This document shows, one piece after another, positions 53,214 through 61,787 of a stretch of 64,000 bases of DNA (positions within the stretch are counted from its first letter, which is position 1; each line of letters opens with the position of its first letter). Position numbers and translations under genes: made by a program. The notes beneath the pieces were generated by a model. The model had not been told where the DNA came from. It did not search any database and saw only the letters and a program-made list of their open reading frames with translations. The stretch spans positions 7,196,001 to 7,260,000 of the forward strand of contig NZ_FNSO01000004.1 of NCBI RefSeq assembly GCF_900105945.1, in the 5' to 3' direction. The stretch is from Amycolatopsis tolypomycina (GTDB taxonomy: Bacteria; Actinomycetota; Actinomycetes; Mycobacteriales; Pseudonocardiaceae).

Positions 53214-53840
53214 ATGCTCGCACGCACGGCCTGGGCCACGGCCGCCCTCCTCGTCGGCGTCTTCGCGCCGCTCGGCGTGCTGGGCACATCGCCCGGCGGG
53301 CTAGCCGGGCTGGGCATGCTGGGGCTGACGATCGGTGCCCTCGTCACCGCGGTCAGCCCACCGGTCCGGCACGGAATGCCGGCCCGGACGCGGACAGCCG
53401 CTCTGCGGGCGGGCGCGCTCGCCGCGGCGATCTTCTTCGCGCTGTTCTTCACCGTCTCCGGGATGCTGGCGACGTTGAGTGGCGCGCTCACGGCGGCCCT
53501 AGTGGTCGTGTTCGCCGCCCTGGCGCTGGTGGCCGACCTGCGGCGAAGCGACCACCGTTCCAGGCCCCGCACGAACGACGTCGTCGCCGCGGTCATCTCG
53601 CCCCCGCCGGCCAGGCCGGTCACCGAGCTGAGCCTCGATGAACTGTGCACGTCGTGGCGGCGCAGCTACTTCCAGCTGCTCGTCTCCCGGGATGCATCAG
53701 CCCGCCGTCACCTTGTCCAACGCCGGCAGGACTACCTCGACGAAATCGAACGCCGCGACCGCAGCGGCTTCCTGCGCTGGCTCGGCAGCGGCGCCCGGCC
53801 CGGCGGCGATCCGGGACCATACCTCACACCTCGGAGCTGA
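53214..53840 (+). CDS. Conserved actinobacterial membrane protein
   Basis: The 208-residue protein has four hydrophobic helices (about residues 5-25, 27-50, 63-85, 87-108) and a conserved C-terminal cytosolic tail: LSLDELCTSWRRSYFQLLVS, RRQDYLDEIERRDRSGFLRW, and GARPGGDPGPYL. This tail is common among uncharacterised Pseudonocardiaceae membrane proteins. No enzymatic motif is evident. It is convergent with the GAF-ANTAR gene, with 9 nt between stops. Confidence 0.6.
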   Translation: MLARTAWATAALLVGVFAPLGVLGTSPGGLAGLGMLGLTIGALVTAVSPPVRHGMPARTRTAALRAGALAAAIFFALFFTVSGMLATLSGALTAALVVVFAALALVADLRRSDHRSRPRTNDVVAAVISPPPARPVTELSLDELCTSWRRSYFQLLVSRDASARRHLVQRRQDYLDEIERRDRSGFLRWLGSGARPGGDPGPYLTPRS

Positions 53841-53849
53841 CCCCGGCGG

Positions 53850-54590
53850 TCACGGGTTGCGACGCCGCGGGGCCAGTACAACTGCCGGGTCGAGGGTCCG
53901 CTCCGCGAGTCCGCGGGCGACCTCGCCGAGCAGGACGTTGTGGCTGCGAGCGTAGCTGCGCAACGCGACGAAGGCGTCATCCATACCGAGCTGGCCGGTC
54001 ACGGCCAGGACACCCTTCGCCTGCTCGATGGTCACCCGGCTGTTCAGGGCGGTCTGCAACTGCTCGGACATCATCTCCTCATGCCGGATCGCCCGCTCCT
54101 GGAGAATGCCGATTGTCGCCGTATCAGCCAGCCCCTGCGCCAGGTCGATGTCGTCGGCCCCGAGTTCACCAGGCAGGGTGCCGAACAGGTTCAGCGCGCC
54201 GATGGTCTGCTTGCGCAGCCTCATCGGCATCGAATGCACCGACGCGAAACCCTGCCGCGCGGCCTCCGCCGCGAACCGCGGCCACCGCGCGCCCTCCGCC
54301 GTGATGTCGGCGACCAGGACCGGGGCCCGGCTCGAGAAGCACTCCACGCACGGGCCCTCGTCGATGCCGAGCTGGAAGAGCTCGAGCAGACGAGCCTGCT
54401 CGGTCGAGGACGCGAGCACCTGCAGGCTGCCGCGTTCATCGGCCAGCGTCAGACCCGCCGCAGCGACGTCGAGCAGCTCCACGCAACGCCGCACCAGCGT
54501 GTGCAGCAGGTCGGCGACGTCGAAGTTGTCCACGAGGGTGTCGGCCAACGCGACGAACGTCCGGGTCACCTGTCGTTCACGGTCGGCCAT
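53850..54590 (-). CDS. GAF-ANTAR RNA-binding regulator
   Basis: The 246-residue protein has an N-terminal GAF domain (about 20-160; LLHTLVRRCVELLDVAAAGL, DEGPCVECFSSRAPVLVADI) and a C-terminal ANTAR domain (ALNSRVTIEQAKGVLAVTGQ to about 235). ANTAR proteins bind paired RNA hairpins and promote anti-termination. ATG 54590 has GAGGAG 9 nt upstream; ATG 54599 is an alternative. A second GAF-ANTAR gene lies 45 nt upstream, so the two may be co-transcribed. Confidence 0.8.
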   Translation of the reverse strand: MADRERQVTRTFVALADTLVDNFDVADLLHTLVRRCVELLDVAAAGLTLADERGSLQVLASSTEQARLLELFQLGIDEGPCVECFSSRAPVLVADITAEGARWPRFAAEAARQGFASVHSMPMRLRKQTIGALNLFGTLPGELGADDIDLAQGLADTATIGILQERAIRHEEMMSEQLQTALNSRVTIEQAKGVLAVTGQLGMDDAFVALRSYARSHNVLLGEVARGLAERTLDPAVVLAPRRRNP

Positions 54591-54635
54591 ACCCACCATC
54601 TCCTCGTTGCTCGTCTGAAGTCTTCATGGTGGTCC

Positions 54636-55358
54636 TCACCAGGGCTCCTGGTCCAATTCGAGCCGGCCGGCGACGATGTCGGCGGCGACGTCCCGCAACG
54701 CGCGGCCGTGCCCGAACGCATAGGCGCGCATCCGGGCCAACGCCTCCCCGGCCGGCAGGTCCAGCTGCGCGATCAACATCCCGGTGGCCTGGTGCACCTC
54801 TCGGTGCCGCATCCCGGCCCCCTCCATCCACTGCCCATTCCCGTCAAGCCACCGGTCCCCGTCGAGCAGGCCGCTCAGCGCCAGCGCGGCGAGGTCCGCC
54901 ACCTGCAGGGCGGTGGAGAGCTCGTCGTCGGTCAGCGAGCCCGGAGTGCCCCGGTAGGTGTCCAAGGTCGCCACGCGCACCACCCCGATCTGCACCGGGA
55001 AGGTGAACAACGCCGCCACCGGGTACTCGGCGGCCTGCGCGGCGAACACCGGCCAGCCGAGCGGGAGCCCGGCGGCCAGATCGGGGACCAGCACCGGGCT
55101 CCCGTGGGAATAGGACTCGAAACACGGTCCTTCCCCGAGGGAGAACTGCAGCTCGGCCAGGGCGGCGCTCACCGCATTGCTGGTGTAGACGACCTCCCGG
55201 CGTCCGGCGTCCGCCATCACCGACACCGCAGCGCCGTCCACCGGGAGCAGCCGGACGCACGCGCGGCACACCCGGCCGACGATCTCGACCCCCCTGCCGG
55301 TCTGACCGCCGGCGAGCGCGGCCAGCACGCTCGCCCGCAGGACGTCGAGTTCAGCCAC
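54636..55358 (-). CDS. GAF-ANTAR regulator, second copy
   Basis: The 240-residue protein (start GTG 55358, uncertain) has a GAF domain (VGRVCRACVRLLPVDGAAVS, LGEGPCFESYSHGSPVLVPD) and an ANTAR-like end: MRHREVHQATGMLIAQLDLP then GEALARMRAYAFGHGRALRD. It is about 35% similar by eye to its neighbour, with the same EGPCxE motif. It may have arisen by duplication. Its 5' side faces the desaturase fragment and possible block boundary. Confidence 0.75.
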   Translation of the reverse strand: MAELDVLRASVLAALAGGQTGRGVEIVGRVCRACVRLLPVDGAAVSVMADAGRREVVYTSNAVSAALAELQFSLGEGPCFESYSHGSPVLVPDLAAGLPLGWPVFAAQAAEYPVAALFTFPVQIGVVRVATLDTYRGTPGSLTDDELSTALQVADLAALALSGLLDGDRWLDGNGQWMEGAGMRHREVHQATGMLIAQLDLPAGEALARMRAYAFGHGRALRDVAADIVAGRLELDQEPW

Positions 55359-55485
55359 GAACCGCTCGCCACCGCATACCGGGCTCCTCCGAGTCGGTGT
55401 CACACCACACCGACTCGGAAAAGACAAGGTCCGGATCAGCTCCGCCACCGCGGGTGCGCTCCCGGCAATGTACCGCGCGTGGCCG

Positions 55486-55827
55486 CTACGTCGCCCAGGG
55501 CACAGCGAGGCGGAAGATCTTCCAGACGACCGAGTCGAGCTGACGGGACAGGGACTCCGTGTTGTACGGCAGGTGGTACCGCTCGCAGATTTCGCGTACT
55601 TCCGCGGCGATCTGCGGGTAGCGGCGCGAGGGCAGGCCCGGGAACAGGTGGTGCTCGATCTGGTGGCTGAGATTTCCCGACAGCAAATGAAACAACGAGC
55701 TCCCGGTGATGTTCGCCGAGCCGAGCATCTGTCGCAGGTACCACTGCCCGCGGGGTTGGTCTTTGCCTTCCTCCTGGGTGAACACCTCGGTGCCATCGGG
55801 CAAGTGACTCCACGCGCCGACTGCTAA
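55486..55827 (-). pseudogene. Fatty-acid desaturase C-terminal fragment
   Basis: The fragment encodes the end of a membrane desaturase: ANITGSSLFHLLSGNLSHQI, EHHLFPGLPSRRYPQIAAEV and ERYHLPYNTESLSRQL. The third histidine box (HQIEHH) is present, but the first two, and the membrane segments, are missing. The open frame begins only at ~55827 next to the block edge. It cannot make a functional enzyme. Confidence 0.8.
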
Positions 55828-55951
55828 CCGGCCTACCTAGCCAGTCGCGCGAGCGCCGTCAGGACTCTGATCACCTCGGGAGACCCGAGCACTACTTTGG
55901 TCCCCAAGCGGTCGACTATTCGACGAGTTCTCATATTTCGGCCTACCAGCA

Positions 55952-57201
55952 CCTGGCCAGAACAGGCTCTCCGGCAGTCTCGGCGGACTGCTGCTCGGCG
56001 GGCACGACCCCGGCACCGGCGACCTGGTCTACATCGGCGACGTCGGCACCCCTTCGCGGTCACACCGCCGAGGGAGGACACCGCCCGCGCGCACTGGGTC
56101 AAGCCGGAGCTGGTCGGTGAGGTCGTCTACCGGCAGTTCACCCGCGGCGCCGGCCGGCCGCGCCACACCGCCTGGCGCGGCCTGCGCCACGACCGCGCCC
56201 CCACCGAGGTGCTCGCCCCACGCGCCCGCGAACGCGTCGCCGCCGAAACCGCGCCCACCCCGAGCACGCCAGCCGCGCCGACACCGCCGTTGGGCAAGAA
56301 AGTCACAGTACAGGCCGGGAAACGGCGACTCACACTGTCCAATCTGGACAAGCCGCTGTATCCGGATGGCTTCACCAAGGGCGAGGTCATCAACTACTAC
56401 TCCCGCGTCGCCGAGGTCCTGCTGCCTCATATCGCCGACCGGCCGGTGACGTTCATCCGGTTCCCAGACGGTGTCGGCGGGCAGCAGTTCTTCGAAAAGA
56501 ACGTCCCCAACGGCGCCCCGAGCTGGCTGCCCACGGTCCGGCTGCCCAGCACCGGCAGCCGCTCCGGCCGCGGCGAAGGCGAAATCGAATACGCCCTCCT
56601 CGACGAACTCGCCGCCCTGGTGTGGGCGGCGAACATGGCCGCCCTCGAACTCCACGTCCCCCAGTGGCAGGTCGACGCCGGCGCCCACCGGCTGCCGGCG
56701 GATCTGCTCGTGTTCGACCTCGACCCCGGCCCTGGCACGTCGATCGTGCAGTGCTGCCGGGTCGCCGAGCGGCTACGCGATCTTCTGCTCGACGATGGGC
56801 TGACCCCGTTCGCGAAGACGTCTGGGTCGAAGGGGATGCAACTCTACGCCGCCATCGACACCGGCGACCCCGCCGCACCGTCCGCCTACGCCAAGAAGCT
56901 GGCGCAGCGGCTGGCCCGGGAAACACCCGACTCGGTCACCGCTGTGATGGCGAAGAATCAGCGCACCAATCGCGTGTTCATCGACTGGTCCCAGAACAAT
57001 CCGGCCAAAACCACGATCGCGCCGTACTCCCTGCGCGGCCGCGACCACCCGACCGTGTCCACGCCGATCACCTGGGACGAAGTGGAAGCGTGCCGGCACG
57101 CCAGCCGGCGGGTGTTCACCGCCGACGACGTCCTCGACCGCGTCGATGACCACGGCGACCTGCTGCTCAACCTGCCCGAGAAGCGCGCACCCTTGCCGTG
57201 A
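55952..57201 (+). pseudogene. ligD: ligD 3' part (ligase OB-fold end and polymerase/primase domain)
   Basis: 55952 resumes exactly where the 5' part at 40523-41222 stops: PGQNRLSGSLGGLLLGGHDP, GDLVYIGDVGT. Near 56048 a small deletion with frameshift joins GDVG to HPFAVTPPREDTARAHWV. The polymerase domain (about 56290-57190; LTLSNLDKPLYPDGFTKGEV, RPVTFIRFPDGV, LLVFDLDPGPGT with the catalytic Asp pair, TSGSKGMQLYAAI) is intact in frame and ends at TGA 57201. A start for separate expression is unclear. LigD acts in non-homologous end joining with Ku. Confidence 0.85.
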
Positions 57202-57260
57202 CCTGCGCAGACCTCGTCTTGCCGCGCCGCAGACGGGTACTCGCCGATCACCTCCTCAAC

Positions 57261-57300
57261 GCATAGGCGCATAGGCGCATAGGCGCATAGGCGCATAGGC
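57261..57300. repeat. Five tandem copies of GCATAGGC
   Basis: An 8-bp unit repeats perfectly five times in non-coding DNA just after ligD. Such short tandem arrays mutate by slippage and can serve as strain markers. It is not CRISPR-like, as there are no spacers. Confidence 0.9.
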
Positions 57301-57329
57301 GCCAGCTTGACGCCGCGGTCGATGGCAAG

Positions 57330-57387
57330 GAGCCGACGAACGCCGAAGCATCCAAGCCCGTCTCGCCGAGCTGCGCGGCCGTGCGGC
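57330..57387 (-). pseudogene. imuA 5' fragment
   Basis: On the minus strand the sequence reads RTAAQLGETGLDASA, then VGSLP, matching RTAAQLGEPTIDASASAGSL of the imuA-like gene at 40237. The first 25 bases (57362-57386) are identical to 40166-40190. The rest of the gene is absent. It lies beyond the ligD 3' end, in the mirror position to the full imuA copy, and shows that this border was rearranged or duplicated. Other bases between 57202 and 57527 hold no gene. Confidence 0.65.
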
Positions 57388-57527
57388 TCAGTGCAACCAG
57401 AAAGTAACAAACAAATCGATCGACACCGCCAACTTACGCTAAATAGTTTTGCCAGCATGAAGCAACGTAACAGATTCCTTGATCGGGCCGACCCCTTGCA
57501 ACGCGGCGAAAAATGAAGGAGAAAGTC

Positions 57528-59447
57528 ATGAAGTTGCGAACACGGGCGGCCTTGGCGCTCGCTGCCACGATACTGGGCTCAGCACTGACTTCGCTCGGAA
57601 CTACCGGCCCACCCACAGCTTACGGTGCCGATGCCGCCTGCCCCGCCGTCCAGTTCGTCGGCGTTCGAGGTTCCGGCGAGAAAAACAGCGACGGCGCCGG
57701 ATACGGAACCACCGTCAACTCCGTGCGGGAACGCGTTCTCGCAAAGTACCCGGATGCGCAAACGTACTTCATCGACTATCCGGCAATCCCCGTCAGCCCC
57801 CTGGATCCCCGTTACCTCTCCAACTACCGCGACAGCATCGCCAAAGGCATCAACGTTCTGACCAGCTTCCTAAACTCGTTCGCAACCCGTTGCTCCGGAT
57901 CGGCGGTGGTGCTCGCGGGCTACAGCCAAGGCGCCCATGTCGCGGGCGATGTGTACCAGAGCCTGGGGAAGGCAGCGCAGGACATGGTCGTGGGCCTCAC
58001 CCTGCTCGGCGACCCTCGGTTCAACCCTGGCCAAGCCGTCATCGACGTCGGCCCGTACGACCCGCACCGAGTAGGAGTTTGGCAAGCTCTCGGTGCCGGC
58101 ACGGTACGAACCGTCCCCTCAGCGCGAACCAATGTGGTCCGCAGCTACTGCCTCGCCGGCGACCCGGTCTGCAACTACTCGCTCGCCGACGCATGGGCCT
58201 GCGATCCCCACAGCGGGCTCTACTGCTCGCACCTGCACTACATCGATGCCGGCTTCACCAATCGAGCAGGCGACTGGCTCAACGACCGGATTGCCTCCGC
58301 CGGCTGGTCGCAGGAAGGCCTGAACGCGGCGCACACCGGCTTCAACACGAACGAGTCAACCATCACGACCGGCAACGCGGGCAAGCTGAAGAGAGCCTGG
58401 CAGTACACCGGACCCGCGGGCTGGATCTTCTCCCGCCCGGTCGTGTGGCGCGACGAGGCCGTTTTCACTGCATTCGACCCGGCGACCTCTACCAGTCAGC
58501 TGAACGCCGTCAGCATGAAGACCGGCGCACTGCTGTGGCAGAAACAGCTGAACGGCTGGGGCTGCCACCCGCTCACCGACGGAACCCGCGTCCTGGTTCA
58601 AACCGACCAAGGCCTCTTCGCCTACAACCTCGCCGACGGATCAACAGCGTGGAGCCAGACGTCCCTCACCGGCGGCGGCGGGTGCGGCGCGGGCAGCGGC
58701 GCGCTCGACGGCCGCACGGCCTACGTGCTCACCCCGACCGCCGTGGCGAAGGTGGACTCCATTTCGGGCACCGTGCTGTGGCGCGACGACCTGCCGGTCT
58801 ACCTGGTCACTGGTCTCGCCGTCTGGGCGAATGGCGTCTACGTGGTCACCCGGCTCGAACCCAACTACCCGTCGCCCCAGCAAGGCCGGCTCTACACACT
58901 CAACGCAACGACCGGAACGACGGTCTGGTCGCAGACCACGGCCGTGACCATGGACGGCACCCCCGCCGTCGCCGACGGCCTGGTCTATGTCGGTACCCAG
59001 TACGCGAGCCAGGGGATGCTGGCCTTCGACACCGGGAACGGTGCCATCCGCTGGCAGCGCAAGGATGTCTTCCAGTTCTGGCAAACTCCCGCGGTGACGT
59101 CGAACGCGGTGCTTGTTACCAACAACTCCGGCAACACGACCGCGCTGATCCGGGCGCTGAACCCCCGTACGGGTGCAACGCTCTGGCAGAAGACCACATC
59201 GATGCCGTCGGCCGGTGGTGATCCCGTCGTCGCGAACGGTGTCGTGTACTTCGGCACCGGAATCGACGGCTCGGTCGTCAACGCGGTGCGGCTGGACAAC
59301 GGCGCTACCCTCGCGAAGCTGCAGCTCTCCGCGGACAGCACCAACTTCGAGATCAGTCCGGCTGTCGTCAACGGCACCGTCCTGTCGACGCTGAACAGCG
59401 ACCTGGGAGCACGAACGCCGAGCGTCCAGGCGTTCCGACTTCCCTGA
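57528..59447 (+). CDS. Secreted cutinase fused to a PQQ-type beta-propeller
   Basis: ATG 57528 (AAGGAG 6 nt upstream; ATG 57513 overlaps this site) opens 639 residues with a Sec signal peptide (cleavage near AYGA-DAA, about residue 35). The cutinase/alpha-beta hydrolase domain (about 35-255) carries GYSQG (Ser near 132), the acid in LAGDPVCNY near 211 and His in SHLHYIDAG near 235. From about 265 a PQQ/quinoprotein-like propeller follows with repeated 'LWQK', 'VWSQTT' blades. Ester hydrolysis at the surface is likely, while the propeller probably binds a carbohydrate, polymer or protein. Fusion of these domains is unusual to my knowledge. Confidence 0.85.
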   Translation: MKLRTRAALALAATILGSALTSLGTTGPPTAYGADAACPAVQFVGVRGSGEKNSDGAGYGTTVNSVRERVLAKYPDAQTYFIDYPAIPVSPLDPRYLSNYRDSIAKGINVLTSFLNSFATRCSGSAVVLAGYSQGAHVAGDVYQSLGKAAQDMVVGLTLLGDPRFNPGQAVIDVGPYDPHRVGVWQALGAGTVRTVPSARTNVVRSYCLAGDPVCNYSLADAWACDPHSGLYCSHLHYIDAGFTNRAGDWLNDRIASAGWSQEGLNAAHTGFNTNESTITTGNAGKLKRAWQYTGPAGWIFSRPVVWRDEAVFTAFDPATSTSQLNAVSMKTGALLWQKQLNGWGCHPLTDGTRVLVQTDQGLFAYNLADGSTAWSQTSLTGGGGCGAGSGALDGRTAYVLTPTAVAKVDSISGTVLWRDDLPVYLVTGLAVWANGVYVVTRLEPNYPSPQQGRLYTLNATTGTTVWSQTTAVTMDGTPAVADGLVYVGTQYASQGMLAFDTGNGAIRWQRKDVFQFWQTPAVTSNAVLVTNNSGNTTALIRALNPRTGATLWQKTTSMPSAGGDPVVANGVVYFGTGIDGSVVNAVRLDNGATLAKLQLSADSTNFEISPAVVNGTVLSTLNSDLGARTPSVQAFRLP

Positions 59448-59468
59448 TCGACTTCCCGCGGAACAACC

Positions 59469-59511
59469 AGAGAGCCGCCCTCCCCGGCCCCGGTCAGGAG
59501 GGCGGCTCTCT
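59469..59511. terminator. Bidirectional terminator hairpin
   Basis: AGAGAGCCGCCCTCC (59469-59483) pairs perfectly with GGAGGGCGGCTCTCT (59497-59511), a 15-bp stem with a 13-nt loop. It lies between the convergent cutinase and ArsR-GNAT genes and can stop transcription from both sides. Confidence 0.85.
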
Positions 59512-59522
59512 GCCAGGCAGCG

Positions 59523-60365
59523 TCAGCTCACCGGGCTGCGGCGTTCGAGGAAGACGGTGTCGTGCCAGACGCCGTCACGTTGGGCGATGCGTTCGCGGAC
59601 GCCGAGGGTGCGGTAGCCGGCCGCGCGGTGCAGCGCGATCGAGGCGCGGTTCTCGTTGAAGATTGACGTCTGCAGCGTCCAGAGTCCGGCAGCGTCGGCT
59701 TCGGTGACCTGCGTGCGGATCAGCGCCTTGCCGACGCCGCGGCCACGATGGCCTTCGCCGACGTAGATCGAGGTTTCGGCGACCCCGGAGTAGCACTCCC
59801 GGGGGGACACCGGCGCTGCGGCGGCCCAGCCGACGACCTCGCCGTCCATCTCGGCGACCCAGCGGTGCCCGGGCAGCCACTTCGCGTGCAGCTCGTCACG
59901 GCTGGGCACCGCGGTCTCGAACGTCGCGATGCCGGTGGCGATGCCTTCAGAGTAGATACGCCGCACCGCGCCCCAGTCACCTCGGCGCAGCGGCCGCACG
60001 GCGACGTCGTCCGGGACGTCTTCGGGGCAGCAGGGGCGGGGAGCGAGCAGGCCCATGACCGCGTCGGCCGCGTGCGGCAGGCCGGTACAGCAAGCCTCAT
60101 TGACCGTGACGACGGTGGCCGTGCCGCGCTTCTGCATGTGCAGGAACCCGACGTCGGCGAGCTTGCGGACGTGATGGGAGACGTTGCCCTGGCTGATGCC
60201 CATGATCTCGGTCAGCCCGCCGATGGTGAGCTCGCGGTTCGCGGTCGCCACGACGTGCAGGATCTTGACCCGGGTCGGTTCGGCCAGGCAGGAGAACCAC
60301 TCCGCGTACGTGGCGGCCTCGGCGTCCGGCAGTACCGGCGGCGTGACCGGCAGGGTCGTCGTCAT
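59523..60365 (-). CDS. ArsR regulator fused to a GNAT acetyltransferase (ArsN-like)
   Basis: The 280-residue protein joins an ArsR/SmtB winged helix (residues 15-110; EWFSCLAEPTRVKILHVVAT, then GISQGNVSHHVRKLADVGFL) to a GNAT domain (about 120-280; YVGEGHRGRGVGKALIRTQV). The Cys pairs ACCTGLP near 95 and RPCCPEDVP near 112 could bind trivalent arsenic or a metal. Single-domain ArsN acetyltransferases detoxify arsinothricin or phosphinothricin-like compounds, so a fusion that senses and modifies is plausible. It is divergent from the flavoenzyme gene, with operator-like repeats between. Confidence 0.8.
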   Translation of the reverse strand: MTTTLPVTPPVLPDAEAATYAEWFSCLAEPTRVKILHVVATANRELTIGGLTEIMGISQGNVSHHVRKLADVGFLHMQKRGTATVVTVNEACCTGLPHAADAVMGLLAPRPCCPEDVPDDVAVRPLRRGDWGAVRRIYSEGIATGIATFETAVPSRDELHAKWLPGHRWVAEMDGEVVGWAAAAPVSPRECYSGVAETSIYVGEGHRGRGVGKALIRTQVTEADAAGLWTLQTSIFNENRASIALHRAAGYRTLGVRERIAQRDGVWHDTVFLERRSPVS

Positions 60366-60374
60366 GCCTCAAGT

Positions 60375-60410
60375 ATTGACCGCGGTCGATGGTTGCGTCA
60401 ATCAATGACG
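60375..60410. promoter_or_regulatory. Operator-like palindromes in the ars divergent region
   Basis: ATTGACCGCGGTCGAT (60375-60390) is palindromic except at one base pair. CGTCA-ATCAA-TGACG (60396-60410) is a perfect 5-5-5 inverted repeat. Both lie within the 101 nt between the ArsR-fusion start and the flavoenzyme start, so they are good candidates for ArsR binding and autoregulation. Confidence 0.6.
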
Positions 60411-60466
60411 GTCGATACATTGCTCGGCATCGCTTCATCAAGCAGTATCAATGAAAGGACCTGGGG

Positions 60467-61783
60467 ATGGACGAGTTGCCCGTTGTCGTCGTGGGCGCCG
60501 GCCCGGTGGGGCTGGCCGCGGCCGCGCAGCTGCTAGAACGCGGCCTCGAGCCGCTGGTGCTCGAACGCGGCGCCCAGGCCGGTGCCGCGGTAGCGGAGTG
60601 GAACCACGTCCGGCTGTTCTCGCCGTGGTCGGAGCTGGTCGACCCGGCCGCCGCGCGGCTGCTGGAGCCGACCGGCTGGGTCCAGCCCGACGGCAGCGCC
60701 TACCCGACCGGCCGTGAATGGGCCGAGGCGTACCTGCGTCCGCTGGCCGCCGTCCTCGGCGAACGAGTGCGGTTCGGGACCAAGGTCATCGGGGTCGCTC
60801 GGCGCGGCCGCGACCGGATCGTCGACAGCGGCCGCGACGGCGAGCCGTTCTCCGTGCACGTCCGCACCGCCGACGGCGAGGAGCGGCTCCTGGCCCGCGC
60901 GGTCATCGATGCGTCCGGGACGTGGACGACCCCGAACCCACTCGGCGGCGAGGGCCTGCCCGCGATCGGCGAGCGCGCCGCGGCCGACCGGATCTCCTAC
61001 CGGGTGCCGGACCTGGCGGCGGAGCGGGACCGGTACGCGGGAAAGCACATCGTCGTCGCGGGCAGCGGGCATTCCGCGCTGACGGCGCTGGTCGCGCTGG
61101 CCGGGCTCGGCGAGGACACGCGGATCAGCTGGGTGTTGCGGCGCGGCGGGATCGGCAACACCTTCGGCGGCGGTGACGCCGACCAGCTCCCGGCCCGCGG
61201 GGCGCTCGGGCTGCGCGCAAAGGAGGCCGTCGACGCCGGCCAGGTCACCGTGGTGACCGGGTTCCGCACCGAGGGGATCGAGCGCACCGGCGGATCGATC
61301 ACGCTGGTCTCGGCGGACGGCCGACGGCTCGAGGACGTCGACGAGGTGATCGCCCTGACCGGGTTCCGGCCGGAGCTGTCGTGGCTGTCGGAGATCCGGC
61401 TGGAGCTGGACCCGACGCTGCAGGCACCGGTCGCACTGGCGCCGCTGGTCGACCCAAACGTCCACTCCTGCGGCACCGTCTACCCCCACGGCGCGAAGGA
61501 GCTCTCGCACCCCGAGCAGAACTTCTACCTGGCCGGGATGAAGAGCTACGGGCGCGCGCCGACGTTCCTGGCCCAGACCGGCTACGAGCAGGTCCGCAGC
61601 ATCGCCGCCCAGCTGGCCGGCGACCACGAGGCGGCCGCCCGGGTCGAGCTGATCATGGCCGAGACCGGGGTCTGCGGCGGCGCCGGCCTGTTCGACGAGC
61701 CCGACAGCGGCGCGTCCGGCTGCTGCGGACCGGCCGAGCCGGAGCTGCTGACGCTGTCGGCGCCGCCCGCCGCGTCGAACTGA
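60467..61783 (+). CDS. FAD/NAD(P)-binding flavoenzyme of the arsenic locus
   Basis: The 438-residue protein has two dinucleotide-binding folds: VVVGAGPVGLAAAAQLLERG at the N-terminus and VVAGSGHSALTALVALAGLG near 200, plus ALTGFRPELSWLS near 300. This is the layout of flavin monooxygenase/thioredoxin-reductase-like enzymes. The C-terminus adds Cys-rich TGVCGGAGLF and GASGCCGPAEP, possibly for arsenic or metal binding. It is followed after 4 nt by an MFS gene. Its substrate is unknown; arsenite or organoarsenical oxidation is inferred from context. Confidence 0.75.
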   Translation: MDELPVVVVGAGPVGLAAAAQLLERGLEPLVLERGAQAGAAVAEWNHVRLFSPWSELVDPAAARLLEPTGWVQPDGSAYPTGREWAEAYLRPLAAVLGERVRFGTKVIGVARRGRDRIVDSGRDGEPFSVHVRTADGEERLLARAVIDASGTWTTPNPLGGEGLPAIGERAAADRISYRVPDLAAERDRYAGKHIVVAGSGHSALTALVALAGLGEDTRISWVLRRGGIGNTFGGGDADQLPARGALGLRAKEAVDAGQVTVVTGFRTEGIERTGGSITLVSADGRRLEDVDEVIALTGFRPELSWLSEIRLELDPTLQAPVALAPLVDPNVHSCGTVYPHGAKELSHPEQNFYLAGMKSYGRAPTFLAQTGYEQVRSIAAQLAGDHEAAARVELIMAETGVCGGAGLFDEPDSGASGCCGPAEPELLTLSAPPAASN

Positions 61784-61787
61784 CCCG

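Noticed and set aside
57261..57300. Possible CRISPR array
   Set aside because: The units are 8 bp, directly adjacent and without spacers, so it is a simple tandem repeat.
57479..59221. A 580-codon alternative frame inside the cutinase gene
   Set aside because: Arg-rich shadow of the true frame, which has a signal peptide and catalytic triad.
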